The translations under genes and the position numbers were made by a program. The notes beneath the pieces were generated by a model that did no database searches, was not told the origin of the DNA, and saw only the letters and a program-made list of their open reading frames with translations. Positions 35,185-44,063 of a DNA stretch of 64,000 bases are shown in pieces; positions within the stretch are counted from its first letter, which is position 1; the number at the start of each line of letters is the position of its first letter. This DNA comes from CAWFPR01 sp963817635 (GTDB taxonomy: Bacteria > Acidobacteriota > Vicinamibacteria > Vicinamibacterales > 2-12-FULL-66-21). The stretch covers positions 11,638 through 75,637 of the forward strand of contig CAWFPR010000018.1 of the NCBI GenBank assembly GCA_963817635.1, read 5' to 3'.

Positions 35185-35300
35185 TTCCCACGGATCACAC
35201 CGGTCACACTGAACTGAGCGGTTGCGCGCCGAATGGCGGCCGGGCGGTGCGATCGGCGCAATGTGTGGATCTCCGTGATCTGTGTGACCTGTGGTTAAGA
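35185..35300. repeat. Intergenic inverted repeat of GGATCACAC/GTGTGACC words
   Basis: CCCACGGATCACACCGGTCA on the left is matched by reverse-complement words GATCTCCGTGATCTGTGTGA and CCTGTGG on the right, about 70 bases apart. It fills much of the gap between coaBC and the glycosylase gene. It looks like another dispersed low-complexity repeat and no gene is seen in it. Confidence 0.5.
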
Positions 35301-35338
35301 GCCGCGGCTGTCGTTCAAATCCGTCTCGATAGCGTAAA

Positions 35339-36118
35339 ATGATCCCCTCTGTGAGCGACCTTTCCGACCATCTGCGCTTCTACCAGGAACTGGGCGTCAC
35401 CGGCATCAGCCGCGATCCGAAGTGGCGCGAGCGTGCCGGCGACCCCCGAACGCCGAGCGCCGACCCCCGAACGCCGAGCGCCGACCCCGGAGCCCCGGGC
35501 GCCGATCCCGGAGTCCCAGCGGTGTTCGCGGGGTCGGGAGCCGAGGCCCTGCCGGCCATCCGCGACGACATCGGCGAGTGCACGCGGTGCAAGCTGCACG
35601 CGCAGGGGCGCAGACAGATCGTGTTCGGCGTGGGGAACCCCTCGGCCGATTTGATGTTCGTGGGCGAGGCGCCTGGAGCGGACGAAGATGTGCAAGGGGT
35701 CCCGTTCGTCGGCCGCGCGGGACAGCTCCTCACGAAGATGATCGAGGCGATGGGCTATACCCGCGACGAAGTCTACATCGCCAACGTGATCAAGTGCCGC
35801 CCGCCCGGCAACCGCAATCCGGATCCGGACGAGATCGCAACGTGCGAGCCGTTCCTGTTCCGGCAGATCGCCGCAATTCAGCCGAAGGTGGTGGTTGCGC
35901 TCGGCGCCTTCGCGGCGAAGACGCTGCTGAAGACCGATCAGCCGATCTCGCGGCTGCGCGGCCGTCTGTACGACTACCGAGGGGCGAAGCTCATTCCGAC
36001 CTTTCATCCGTCGTTTCTGCTCAGAAGCCCCGGCTACAAGCGCGAAGCGTGGGAGGATCTGAAGAAGGCGCTCTCCGAACTTGGCCGGAGCGTGCCACCA
36101 CCTCCCGCCGGCTCGTAG
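35339..36118 (+). CDS. Uracil-DNA glycosylase, family 4 (iron-sulfur type)
   Basis: Removes uracil from DNA. The 259 residues include the cluster cysteines CTRCKLH and later IKCRPP and ATCEPF, the active-site GEAPGADEDVQGVPFVGRAG and the end motif IPTFHPSFLLR. Residues of about 33-60 are a Pro/Ala/Asp repeat (DPRTPSADP and variants) encoded by a GC-rich minisatellite. The inserted segment lies before the conserved domain, so activity may be unaffected. The gene stops three bases before priA. Confidence 0.94.
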   Translation: MIPSVSDLSDHLRFYQELGVTGISRDPKWRERAGDPRTPSADPRTPSADPGAPGADPGVPAVFAGSGAEALPAIRDDIGECTRCKLHAQGRRQIVFGVGNPSADLMFVGEAPGADEDVQGVPFVGRAGQLLTKMIEAMGYTRDEVYIANVIKCRPPGNRNPDPDEIATCEPFLFRQIAAIQPKVVVALGAFAAKTLLKTDQPISRLRGRLYDYRGAKLIPTFHPSFLLRSPGYKREAWEDLKKALSELGRSVPPPPAGS

Positions 36119-36121
36119 GCG

Positions 36122-38602
36122 ATGCGCCTCGTTCGTGTCGCGGTGCCCGTCCCCTCGCTCGAGGCCCTGACGTATCTCGTTCCCGACGAGTTCGCCGAGC
36201 CGGTGGTCGGGGCGCGTGTGCTCGTGCCGCTCGGCAACCGCACCCTGACGGGAGTCGTCACCGAATCCCACACCGGTCTGGGCCCGCCGCTCTCGGGCGC
36301 GGAGCCGAACCCTCCGCGAGGCGCCGACGGCGAAGGCGTGAAGGCGATCATCGACACGCTGGACGACGAGGCGTTCCTCCCTGTCGAGGTCGTGCGCCTG
36401 GCGCTCTGGGTGTCCGAGTACTACGCGTGCGGAGCCGGGGAGGCCGTCTCCGCCGCCATGCCGCCGCGCGCGTGGATCGAAAGCGAGCGCTACGCGCAGG
36501 TCACGCCGTTCGGCACCATGCGCCTGCTGACCGAGCGCGGGCTCAGGCGGAAGGTCCTGGATGTCCTCGAAGGCGGCATGCCGGTTCGGACCGACGCGGT
36601 GCTCGCGCGCGCGCCCAACGCTCACGCCACGCTCCTCGGACTGGAGCGCGACGGCCTGGTCGAGATCACCCGGCCCCTGCGAGGGACCGCGGACGCCCAC
36701 CGCACGGTGCGGGTGGCCGTCCTGACCGCCCAGGGCCACGAATTCACCACCGCCGACGGAGAGCGGGGAGCGGGCAGCGGACCGCGCCTCGGGAAGAGGC
36801 AGATTGAGGCGCTCAGCCTCCTCGGTGGCGCGCCCGACGGCCTCGACGTGTCGGAACTCGACGCCCGCGGCATCGGGGCGGCGACCCTGAAGCGGCTGGC
36901 GGAGAAGGGGCTCGTGTCCTTCTCGCGCAGGCGGATCGAGCGCGATCCCTTCGAGCAGGCGGTGGCGCTCGATCCGGAACTGCGGCGGCGGCACACGCTC
37001 ACGACTGAACAGGCTGATGCCTACGCCACGCTGCGCGCGCTTGCCGGGCGACAGGCCTTCCAGACCGTCCTGCTGCACGGCGTGACCGGCAGCGGCAAGA
37101 CCGAGCTGTACCTCCGCCTCGCCGAGGACGTCCGGAACAGCGGACGCGGCGTGCTGCTCCTGGTTCCCGAGATCGCGCTCACGCCAGCCGTCGCCGCCCT
37201 GTTCCGCGCGAGCTTCGGCGACCGCGTCGCCATCCAGCACAGCGCGCTCTCGGACGGCGAACGGCACGATCAGTGGCAGCGCATCCGCCGCGGTGATGTG
37301 GACGTGGTCGTCGGCACGCGGTCCGCCGTGTTCGCGCCGATCGCCCGCCTGGGACTCGTGATCGTGGACGAGGAGCACGACGGCTCGTACAAACAGGACG
37401 GCGTGCCCCGCTACCACGGCCGGGATGTCGCCGTCGTCCGGGCCAGCCACGCCGGCGCGCTGGCGGTGCTCGGCTCGGCGACACCGTCGATGGAGAGCTA
37501 CCACAACGCCCGGCAGGGGCGGTACACGCTCATCGCGCTCGAGCGTCGGGTGCTCGACCGGCCGATGGCGTCGGTGACGATCGTGGACATGCGCGAGGAG
37601 TACGCGAGCGGCGGTCCGGACGTGATCCTGAGCCGGCCGTTGACAGAGGGGCTCACCGCCAGGCTCGAACGCCGTGAGCAGGCGATCGTGCTCCTGAACC
37701 GTCGGGGGTTCGCGACCGCCGTCTTCTGCCGTGAATGCGGCGCGACGCTCGAGTGCCCGAACTGCAGCGTGTCGCTCACCATTCACAAGCGGATCAACCG
37801 CGCCCGATGCCACTACTGTGACTATTCAGTTGTGGTACCCAGGTCGTGCGCGAACTGTGCCGGACCGTATCTGGAGCAGGTCGGGTTCGGGACCGAACGA
37901 GTCGAGGCTGAAATCGTCGCGCGGTTTCCAGAGGCGCGGGTCGCCCGGGTGGACCGGGATACCGTCCGCCGTCGCGGCGCGATCATCGGCCTGCTCTCGC
38001 GCTTCGCCGCCGGGGAGATTGACGTGCTCGTCGGCACTCAGATGATTGCCAAGGGACACGACTTCCCGCGCGTGACGCTCGTCGGCGTGGTTTCAGCGGA
38101 CGTCGGCCTTGGCCTCGCGGATTTCCGCGCCGCCGAGCGGACGTTCCAGCTTCTGACGCAGGTCGCCGGCCGGGCCGGGCGCGGCGACATCCTCGGGGAA
38201 GCGATCGTTCAGACCATCTATCCGAATCACTACAGCATCCGTCATGCGTGCCGGCAGGACTACGGCGCCTTCTTCGACGAGGAGCTCAACTATCGCCGCG
38301 CGATGCGGTATCCCCCGGCCGTGGCGCTCATCAACGTCGTGATCCGTGCGCGCACGCAGGCGGGCGCGATGGAGGATGCACGGGACCTGGTCAGCGCCCT
38401 GCGCGCGGGCAGCGACAGCCACAGTGTGCTCGGGCCGGCGCCCGCACCGCTCAGCCGGTTGAAGGGCGAACACCGCGCGCAACTCTTCATCAAGGGCACG
38501 CACAGGGCCGCAATGCGCACGGCGCTGCAGGAGGCGCTCGCCTCCAGGCCCGAGCTCCGGAGGCGCGTCGTGATCGACGTGGATCCGATGAGCGTGCTGT
38601 AG
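36122..38602 (+). CDS. priA: Primosomal protein N' (replication restart helicase)
   Basis: A 3'-to-5' DNA helicase of 826 residues that reloads the replisome at stalled forks. After the N-terminal DNA-binding domain come Walker A GVTGSGKTELYLRL, the DEEH box in LVIVDEEHDGSYKQ and motif III GSATPSMES. The zinc-binding cysteines are clear: CRECGATLECPNC, CHYCDY and CANC. The C-terminal GRAGRGDILGEAIVQT is intact. It follows the uracil glycosylase gene with a three-base gap, so two DNA-maintenance genes are paired. Confidence 0.96.
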   Translation: MRLVRVAVPVPSLEALTYLVPDEFAEPVVGARVLVPLGNRTLTGVVTESHTGLGPPLSGAEPNPPRGADGEGVKAIIDTLDDEAFLPVEVVRLALWVSEYYACGAGEAVSAAMPPRAWIESERYAQVTPFGTMRLLTERGLRRKVLDVLEGGMPVRTDAVLARAPNAHATLLGLERDGLVEITRPLRGTADAHRTVRVAVLTAQGHEFTTADGERGAGSGPRLGKRQIEALSLLGGAPDGLDVSELDARGIGAATLKRLAEKGLVSFSRRRIERDPFEQAVALDPELRRRHTLTTEQADAYATLRALAGRQAFQTVLLHGVTGSGKTELYLRLAEDVRNSGRGVLLLVPEIALTPAVAALFRASFGDRVAIQHSALSDGERHDQWQRIRRGDVDVVVGTRSAVFAPIARLGLVIVDEEHDGSYKQDGVPRYHGRDVAVVRASHAGALAVLGSATPSMESYHNARQGRYTLIALERRVLDRPMASVTIVDMREEYASGGPDVILSRPLTEGLTARLERREQAIVLLNRRGFATAVFCRECGATLECPNCSVSLTIHKRINRARCHYCDYSVVVPRSCANCAGPYLEQVGFGTERVEAEIVARFPEARVARVDRDTVRRRGAIIGLLSRFAAGEIDVLVGTQMIAKGHDFPRVTLVGVVSADVGLGLADFRAAERTFQLLTQVAGRAGRGDILGEAIVQTIYPNHYSIRHACRQDYGAFFDEELNYRRAMRYPPAVALINVVIRARTQAGAMEDARDLVSALRAGSDSHSVLGPAPAPLSRLKGEHRAQLFIKGTHRAAMRTALQEALASRPELRRRVVIDVDPMSVL

Positions 38603-38637
38603 CTGATCGCGTTATCTGAGCCGTGGCCCGCGCGGAG

Positions 38638-39627
38638 TCAGCGTCCGCCGACCAGATCCTGAATTTCGATCGGCGCCGGCGTGAAACAGAGCACGAACAT
38701 CACCAGCGCGAAGAGGGCGAGCGCGACGCGGCCGGTGCCAATCGGCTCGTACTCGTCGATGACCCGCGGATGGCGCGGCCCCAGCGTGAAGAGCATCACC
38801 AGCATCATCAGGGTCATGAAGAGCCAGCTCGTGGACAGAAACGTCATGACGACGCAGCTCGAGACCGTGGCAAGGGAGATGGGCGCCGCAAACCGGCCGA
38901 GCGTCGAGTAAGTGATGTGTCCGCCGTCGAGCTGACCGAACGGCAGCAGGTTCAGCGCCGTCGCGAGCATCCCGAACCAGGCCGCGAAGACCATCGGGTG
39001 CATGTTGACGGTGTAGCCGTCGCGGATCGTGCCGAACACGAGGTAGGTCGCTCCCTTGAAGAGCAGCGGTTCTCCCAGCGACAGCACCGTCCCCTGCGTC
39101 GGTCCCGGGACCACGTTCGAGAGCATGAGGCCACAGAAAAGTGCCGGGACGAGCAGCACGAATCCGGCGATGGGACCCGCGATGCCAACGTCGAACAGCA
39201 CCCGGCGGCTCGGGAAGGCCTCGCGGATCTTGATCACGGCTCCCAGCGTGCCGGTGAGGAACAACAGCGGGGGCATGGGAATGAAGAACGGGAGGGTGGC
39301 GTCCACGTTGTAGCGCCGGCAGTAGACGTAGTGCCCCATCTCGTGCGCGCCGAGGATGAGCAGGATCGTGCCGCTGTACCAGAATCCTCTGAAGAGCAGC
39401 GCCAGGTCGAAGTGCACCGCGCGGCGTTCGAACTCGGACGCAAACGCGGCATAATGGAGAGCGCCGGCGACGGTCGTCGTGGCGATGGTCAGCAGGAGCA
39501 GCAGGACGTGCAGCCAGAGCCGGCCGCCGAATTTTGGCGGACGCGGGGGAGGCACAAAAGAGACGTCGAAGCGTTCGTAGGGAGGCTGGGGCTCCGGAAC
39601 CCTCGGATCATCAACGGGATACGACAA
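38638..39627 (-). CDS. Site-2-protease-like M50 membrane metallopeptidase
   Basis: A membrane protease of 329 residues with about six hydrophobic segments. The zinc site HEMGH lies in LGAHEMGHYVYCRRY, and the third zinc ligand is in ALNLLPFGQLDGGH. The N-terminal 40 residues are proline-rich and cytoplasmic. It begins with TTG directly after the HU stop codon, using GGAGGG in the end of the HU gene, so the two are translationally linked. M50 enzymes cut membrane-bound regulators; no anti-sigma partner is adjacent. Confidence 0.88.
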   Translation of the reverse strand: MSYPVDDPRVPEPQPPYERFDVSFVPPPRPPKFGGRLWLHVLLLLLTIATTTVAGALHYAAFASEFERRAVHFDLALLFRGFWYSGTILLILGAHEMGHYVYCRRYNVDATLPFFIPMPPLLFLTGTLGAVIKIREAFPSRRVLFDVGIAGPIAGFVLLVPALFCGLMLSNVVPGPTQGTVLSLGEPLLFKGATYLVFGTIRDGYTVNMHPMVFAAWFGMLATALNLLPFGQLDGGHITYSTLGRFAAPISLATVSSCVVMTFLSTSWLFMTLMMLVMLFTLGPRHPRVIDEYEPIGTGRVALALFALVMFVLCFTPAPIEIQDLVGGR

Positions 39628-39900
39628 TTACCCTCCGATGTTCTGGAGGTCTTTGCCGGGCTTGAAGCGAATGGTACGCCCTGGCGGGATGCGTACCTCC
39701 TTGCCCGTCCTGGGATTGCGTCCGATTCCGCGCTTCCGCGGTTTAACCTGAAAGACGCCGAATCCGCGCAGTTCGATTCGTTCGCCGCGCTGCATCGACA
39801 GGCGCATCGCGTCGAACACGGCGTCCACCGCCACCTCGGCCTTGACCTTGGTGATGTCGGCGATTTTCGACACCTCGTTGACGATGTCAACCTTGATCAT
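39628..39900 (-). CDS. HU-family DNA-binding protein
   Basis: A histone-like protein of 90 residues that bends and compacts DNA. It matches the full HU/IHF fold: KVDIVNEVSKIADITKVKAE, then ELRGFGVFQVKPRKRGIGRN with the beta arm RNPRTGKEVRIPPGRTI and FKPGKDL. The length is typical. A strong promoter and GAGGAG ribosome site precede it. The M50 protease gene is its immediate downstream neighbour. Confidence 0.96.
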   Translation of the reverse strand: MIKVDIVNEVSKIADITKVKAEVAVDAVFDAMRLSMQRGERIELRGFGVFQVKPRKRGIGRNPRTGKEVRIPPGRTIRFKPGKDLQNIGG

Positions 39901-39928
39901 GCTTAGGCGCTCCTCAGAGTGTATAACT

Positions 39929-39957
39929 ACTATAAATAGTGTAACTTACCAAGTCAA
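39929..39957 (-). promoter_or_regulatory. Strong sigma-70 promoter of the HU gene
   Basis: Read leftwards, TTGACT (39957-39952) and TATAGT (39934-39929) are exactly 17 bases apart, in an AT-rich island of about 60 bases. The start ATG is about 30 bases further on, after GAGGAG (39915-39910). This is the clearest promoter in the window, fitting the high expression usual for HU. The divergent der gene starts at 39983, so its promoter must share this island. Confidence 0.75.
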
Positions 39958-39982
39958 GCCCCGTGCTAAATAGACATTCGAC

Positions 39983-41329
39983 ATGGCAGTGAAACGCGCC
40001 GCGTCCGGTCCGACCGTCGTGCTCGTGGGCCGGCCGAACGTCGGCAAGTCGACCCTGTTCAATCGCATCACGAACTCGCGTCGCTCGATCGTGACTGCCA
40101 TTGCGGGCACGACGCGCGACGTGATTTCGCTGCCCGCTGAGTGGCAGGGCGTGACCTTCACGCTCGTGGATACCGGCGGGATGTTCGGCGCGAGCCGCGA
40201 TCCGCTGCATGAGCTGGTCGTCGTCCAGGGACAGAAAGCCATTCAGACGGCGGACGTTATCGTGTTCGTCGTTGACGGACGGGAAGGGCTCCTGCCGGCC
40301 GACCAGGAAATCGCCGCTACCTTGCGCAGCATCGGCGTACCCGTGCTGATGGCGGTCAACAAGACCGACGACAAGCGTGCGCGGGGCCGGGCCGTGGAGT
40401 TCTACCAGCTCGGGTTCGAGCCGGTCGTGGAGGTTGCCGCCGAGCATGCGATTGGCGTAGGCGACCTGCTCGACGAAATCCTGCGCGTCTTTCCGAGCGC
40501 GGCCGGTTCATCGCCGGATGCGCCGGAGGAAACCGCGATCGCGATCGTCGGACGTCCAAACGTCGGCAAGTCCTCGCTGCTCAATCGGTTGCTGAAAGAG
40601 GAACGGTCCATCGTCAGCGACACGCCGGGCACGACCCGCGACACCGTCGACGCGCTGCTCAAATGGCACCATCGGACGTTCCGCATCGTGGACACGGCGG
40701 GTATCCGCAGGGCGGGGCGCGTGGCGCGCAGCGGGCAGCTCGAGTCGATGAGCGTGCTCCTCGCCCGACGGGCCATCGAGACGGCGGACGTCGCGGTGCT
40801 GATTGTCGATTCGGCCGAAGGTGCGACGGATCAGGACGCGACGATTGCCGGCGAGGCCGAGAAAGCCGGCTGCGGCATCATCATCGCCGCCAACAAGTGG
40901 GACCTGATGAAGGGACGCGGCACCGACTTCTCGAAGGCGTTCGACGACAAGCTCCGCCAGGGGATGAAGTTCCTGGACTACGCGCCGATTCTCCACATTT
41001 CCGCGCTGTCGGGCGAGCGGACGACGAAGGTGCTGGAGACGATCGACAAGGTTGCCGAGGCCCGTGAACACCGAATCCCGACCGGAGAGCTCAACCGGTT
41101 CATCCAGGCCGTCACCGCCACGCACCCGCCGGCGAGCCCGGGCCGACGCGAAGTGCGCATCCTGTATGCGACGCAGAAAGGCGTTTGCCCGCCGACCTTC
41201 GTCTTCTTCACGAACGTCGCGACCGAGTTCCACTTTTCCTACGAGCGCTTCCTCGCCAACCGCCTGCGAGAGTCATTCGGCCTGATGGGCACGCCGGTGC
41301 GCATCCAGGTCCGCCGGCGCCAGCGCTAG
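39983..41329 (+). CDS. der: Ribosome-associated GTPase Der (EngA)
   Basis: A double GTPase of 448 residues needed for 50S ribosomal subunit assembly. Both G domains are complete: GRPNVGKSTLFNRITNSRRS with DTGGMFG and NKTDD in the first, and GRPNVGKSSLLNRLLKEERS with DTAGIRRAGR and NKWDL in the second. The C-terminal KH-like domain ends in MGTPVRIQVRRRQR. It diverges from HU. Confidence 0.97.
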   Translation: MAVKRAASGPTVVLVGRPNVGKSTLFNRITNSRRSIVTAIAGTTRDVISLPAEWQGVTFTLVDTGGMFGASRDPLHELVVVQGQKAIQTADVIVFVVDGREGLLPADQEIAATLRSIGVPVLMAVNKTDDKRARGRAVEFYQLGFEPVVEVAAEHAIGVGDLLDEILRVFPSAAGSSPDAPEETAIAIVGRPNVGKSSLLNRLLKEERSIVSDTPGTTRDTVDALLKWHHRTFRIVDTAGIRRAGRVARSGQLESMSVLLARRAIETADVAVLIVDSAEGATDQDATIAGEAEKAGCGIIIAANKWDLMKGRGTDFSKAFDDKLRQGMKFLDYAPILHISALSGERTTKVLETIDKVAEAREHRIPTGELNRFIQAVTATHPPASPGRREVRILYATQKGVCPPTFVFFTNVATEFHFSYERFLANRLRESFGLMGTPVRIQVRRRQR

Positions 41330-41333
41330 CGAC

Positions 41334-44063
41334 TCAATCCAGCACGCGCCGCCCGAGCAGCGGCTCCCCGCCGCGCGCGGCGTAGAAGCCATACGCGGCG
41401 ATCGCCGCGGCAAACAGGATCGTCCAGGTGGACGTGACGAAGAACCAGCGCCCGGGGTCGAGCGTGAGCACGCCCTGACCGACCGTGAAGTTCACGAAGA
41501 AGAACGCCGTGGCAGCCAACAGGCCGTAGTGGAGGACCAGTCGCAGGATGAGGCTGATGGCGATCGCGCTCATCGGCAGCGTGACCCACCATGGCATCGT
41601 CTGGCTGAGACCCGAGGTGGTCGCCAGCAGGAAGAAGACGATCGCGACGGTGGACGTCACCCAGACGCGGCGGAAGATCAGCTTCAGGATGACGAGACCG
41701 AAGATCACCCAGAGCGCATTGAACAGGGAATTGAACAGGACCTGGCCGGCCCCGGCAACGAGCTGGCGGATGCCCTCGAGATCGCTGAGGCGGGTCGGCA
41801 CGGAAGGCTGCGGCGGATACCCGAACGCCGTGGCGACGAGGATCGTCACGCGTTCGAGCGCCTCGATGCCGACGGCGAAGAGACAGCCGATGAGAATGTC
41901 GCGGCCCACCCGCGGGTCGCGCAACTGGCCGGACATCATTCTGGACCAGGCAATCAGCGTCGACGGCCAGAAGCGGCGCACGTACGGCTCGAGCGCGATG
42001 TAGAGGACCCAGATGACTGCCGCGGCCCACAGCCCGTTCCCCAGCCCGTCGAACATGCGATTGAGTTCCACGTTGAGGATGGGGACGTGCGTGCCGCCAA
42101 TGCCCCAGGCGCTGAGCGCGGCGAGGAGCACCGCCGTGGCGAGCAGACGCGCGCCGCGGCGGTCACCGCGTCCGCGCCGCAGGTTGTGGCGTGCGACCAG
42201 CAAGGCGCCGAACAGGACGCTCATCGCGAGGATGGTCGCGATGGTCTGAAACCAGGCCGCGCCAGTCGACGTGCGGGCGGCGTCCGCTCGGGCTGGCCGG
42301 GTCCACGGCCAGATCAACTGGAAGTACACCGGCCTGCCGCGGTAGGCCGCCGCCTCGACCCGCATGCGCTGGTCCGGCCAGCCGGGTACCGGCCCCTCCC
42401 ACGCGGCGCGCACGGAGGAGTGGGTGTGCGGCGTCCACTCCGGCTTGACCGGTGTGAACTGCCCCATGTCGAGCGCCGCGGCGGCGAAGAGGGCGTTCCA
42501 GGGGGTGGTTTCCGTGGACTCGCCAGCCTCTTCCACTTCCGGCGGCACCGCGAGGAACTCGAGCAGGCGCCCCTCGGTATCGAGCCGCAGCTCCGTCATC
42601 CCGGCGGTGGCCTGCGGCGGGTTCGTGTAGCTGACCGAGATCGCGCTGCCGAACGGCACGAGCGGCGCCGGGCTGGCCCGGTACCAGAACACGAGGACAG
42701 GGGGGCTGCCGCTGGCGAGCCGGGCGCGATCGAGGGCCTCGGGATGCGTGGCGGAGTAGGTCAGGTAGTCGCCGGCCGAGGTGAAACCGAACGCGTAGTC
42801 GGAGACCTGTTGCGCGTACCCGAGCGCCCGCGTGATCTCCGCGGCGCGATCGATGAGGACGGCGGGCGCCTTTCCGGTGGGTACGAGGCTGGTCAACGAT
42901 TGCCTGTCAGCCATGGCGGCGATCGCCAGCAGGCAGAGCAGCGTGGCGACGAGCGCCGCGATGGCCGGCAGGGCGGCGAGGGCGCTGGACGAGCCCGCTG
43001 CGGCGACCATTTCAGGCGACGGCGTTTCGCCGGCGGCAAGCGCCGCGGCGAGCGGATCGCCGCCGGGCAACGCCGCCGCCACACCGAGCGCAGAGGACGG
43101 TCGCTGCCGCGGGTCGCGCTCGAGGCATCGCAGGACCGCCCGATCGATGGCCGGATCGAGTTCGCGGACCACCTGTGAGGGGGGCGGGATGGCGCCCTCC
43201 TCGCGCTGGCGGACGAGTTCGGCGATCGTGGATCCGTCGAGCGCCCGGCGTCCCGTGAAAATCTCATAGATGACGAGGCCGAGCGCATAGATGTCGCTCG
43301 CGGCGGTGACCTCCGCGCCGGCGAGCTGCTCGGGGGCCATGTAGGCCGGCGTGCCCGCACGGACAGCTTCGCCGCTCGTCCCGGCAAGGCCGAAGTCCGT
43401 GATGCGGACCTTGCCGGTTGCGTCCAGCATGACGTTGGCCGGCTTGAGATCGCGATGGATGACGCCGCGCTCGTGCGCGGCCGCGAGCCCCGCGCAGAGC
43501 TGCCGCGCGATTTCGAGTGCGCGATCGGGCGAGAAGCGCCCGATGCGCCGCAGCAGCGAGGCCATATCCTCGCCGTCCACGTATTCCATCGAGAGGAAGG
43601 TGTTGCCGTCGACATCGTCGATGTCGTACACGCGGCACACGTTCGGGTGCGAGACCTGGCGCGCCATGCGCACTTCGGTGTGCAGCTGCATGAGCCGGGC
43701 AGGGTCGCGGTCCACTTCGGGCGGAAGGAACTTCAGGGCCACGGGCTGGCCCAGTTTCAGATCGTCGGCGCGGTAGACTTCTCCCATTCCGCCGCGTCCG
43801 AGCCGTCCCACGATGCGGTACCGCCCACCGAGCAGTGTGCCAGGAGGGAACCGTCCGTGATCGATGGCCCCCGACGAGGACAGCCATCCCGAGGACGTCC
43901 CGGGCTTCGACGAATGCTGCGGCGATCGCCGCGGGTCGGCCAGCCGCGTCTCATCGTCGGCCATCCGGGTCTCGTCGTCCGACCTCGGGAGCGGCGTGCG
44001 ACATTCGGGGCAGATCGCCAGATGGTCCGGGACGTCGCAGGAACACGCAGGACAGGTGGCCAT
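41334..44063 (-). CDS. Ser/Thr protein kinase with zinc ribbon and multi-pass membrane domain (paralogue 1)
   Basis: A protein of 909 residues. It starts with a zinc ribbon (CPACSCDV, CPEC), then the acidic-Thr motifs DDETRM and DDETRL. The kinase domain is intact: GRLGRGGMGEVYRADD, catalytic HRDLKPANV, DFGLAGTSGEAV and YMAPEQLAG. A membrane segment near residue 375 is followed by an external-like region with VLVFWYRASPAPLVPFG, then about eight membrane segments and LEPYVRRFWPSTLIAWSRM. It is closely similar to the next gene and overlaps it by ATGA. The ligand and targets are unknown. A much longer frame reaching 45032 is an artefact. Confidence 0.92.
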   Translation of the reverse strand: MATCPACSCDVPDHLAICPECRTPLPRSDDETRMADDETRLADPRRSPQHSSKPGTSSGWLSSSGAIDHGRFPPGTLLGGRYRIVGRLGRGGMGEVYRADDLKLGQPVALKFLPPEVDRDPARLMQLHTEVRMARQVSHPNVCRVYDIDDVDGNTFLSMEYVDGEDMASLLRRIGRFSPDRALEIARQLCAGLAAAHERGVIHRDLKPANVMLDATGKVRITDFGLAGTSGEAVRAGTPAYMAPEQLAGAEVTAASDIYALGLVIYEIFTGRRALDGSTIAELVRQREEGAIPPPSQVVRELDPAIDRAVLRCLERDPRQRPSSALGVAAALPGGDPLAAALAAGETPSPEMVAAAGSSSALAALPAIAALVATLLCLLAIAAMADRQSLTSLVPTGKAPAVLIDRAAEITRALGYAQQVSDYAFGFTSAGDYLTYSATHPEALDRARLASGSPPVLVFWYRASPAPLVPFGSAISVSYTNPPQATAGMTELRLDTEGRLLEFLAVPPEVEEAGESTETTPWNALFAAAALDMGQFTPVKPEWTPHTHSSVRAAWEGPVPGWPDQRMRVEAAAYRGRPVYFQLIWPWTRPARADAARTSTGAAWFQTIATILAMSVLFGALLVARHNLRRGRGDRRGARLLATAVLLAALSAWGIGGTHVPILNVELNRMFDGLGNGLWAAAVIWVLYIALEPYVRRFWPSTLIAWSRMMSGQLRDPRVGRDILIGCLFAVGIEALERVTILVATAFGYPPQPSVPTRLSDLEGIRQLVAGAGQVLFNSLFNALWVIFGLVILKLIFRRVWVTSTVAIVFFLLATTSGLSQTMPWWVTLPMSAIAISLILRLVLHYGLLAATAFFFVNFTVGQGVLTLDPGRWFFVTSTWTILFAAAIAAYGFYAARGGEPLLGRRVLD

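Noticed and set aside
35315..37813. 832-codon minus-strand ORF
   Set aside because: It is antisense to the uracil glycosylase and priA genes, both of which have intact motifs. High GC makes long antisense frames common here.
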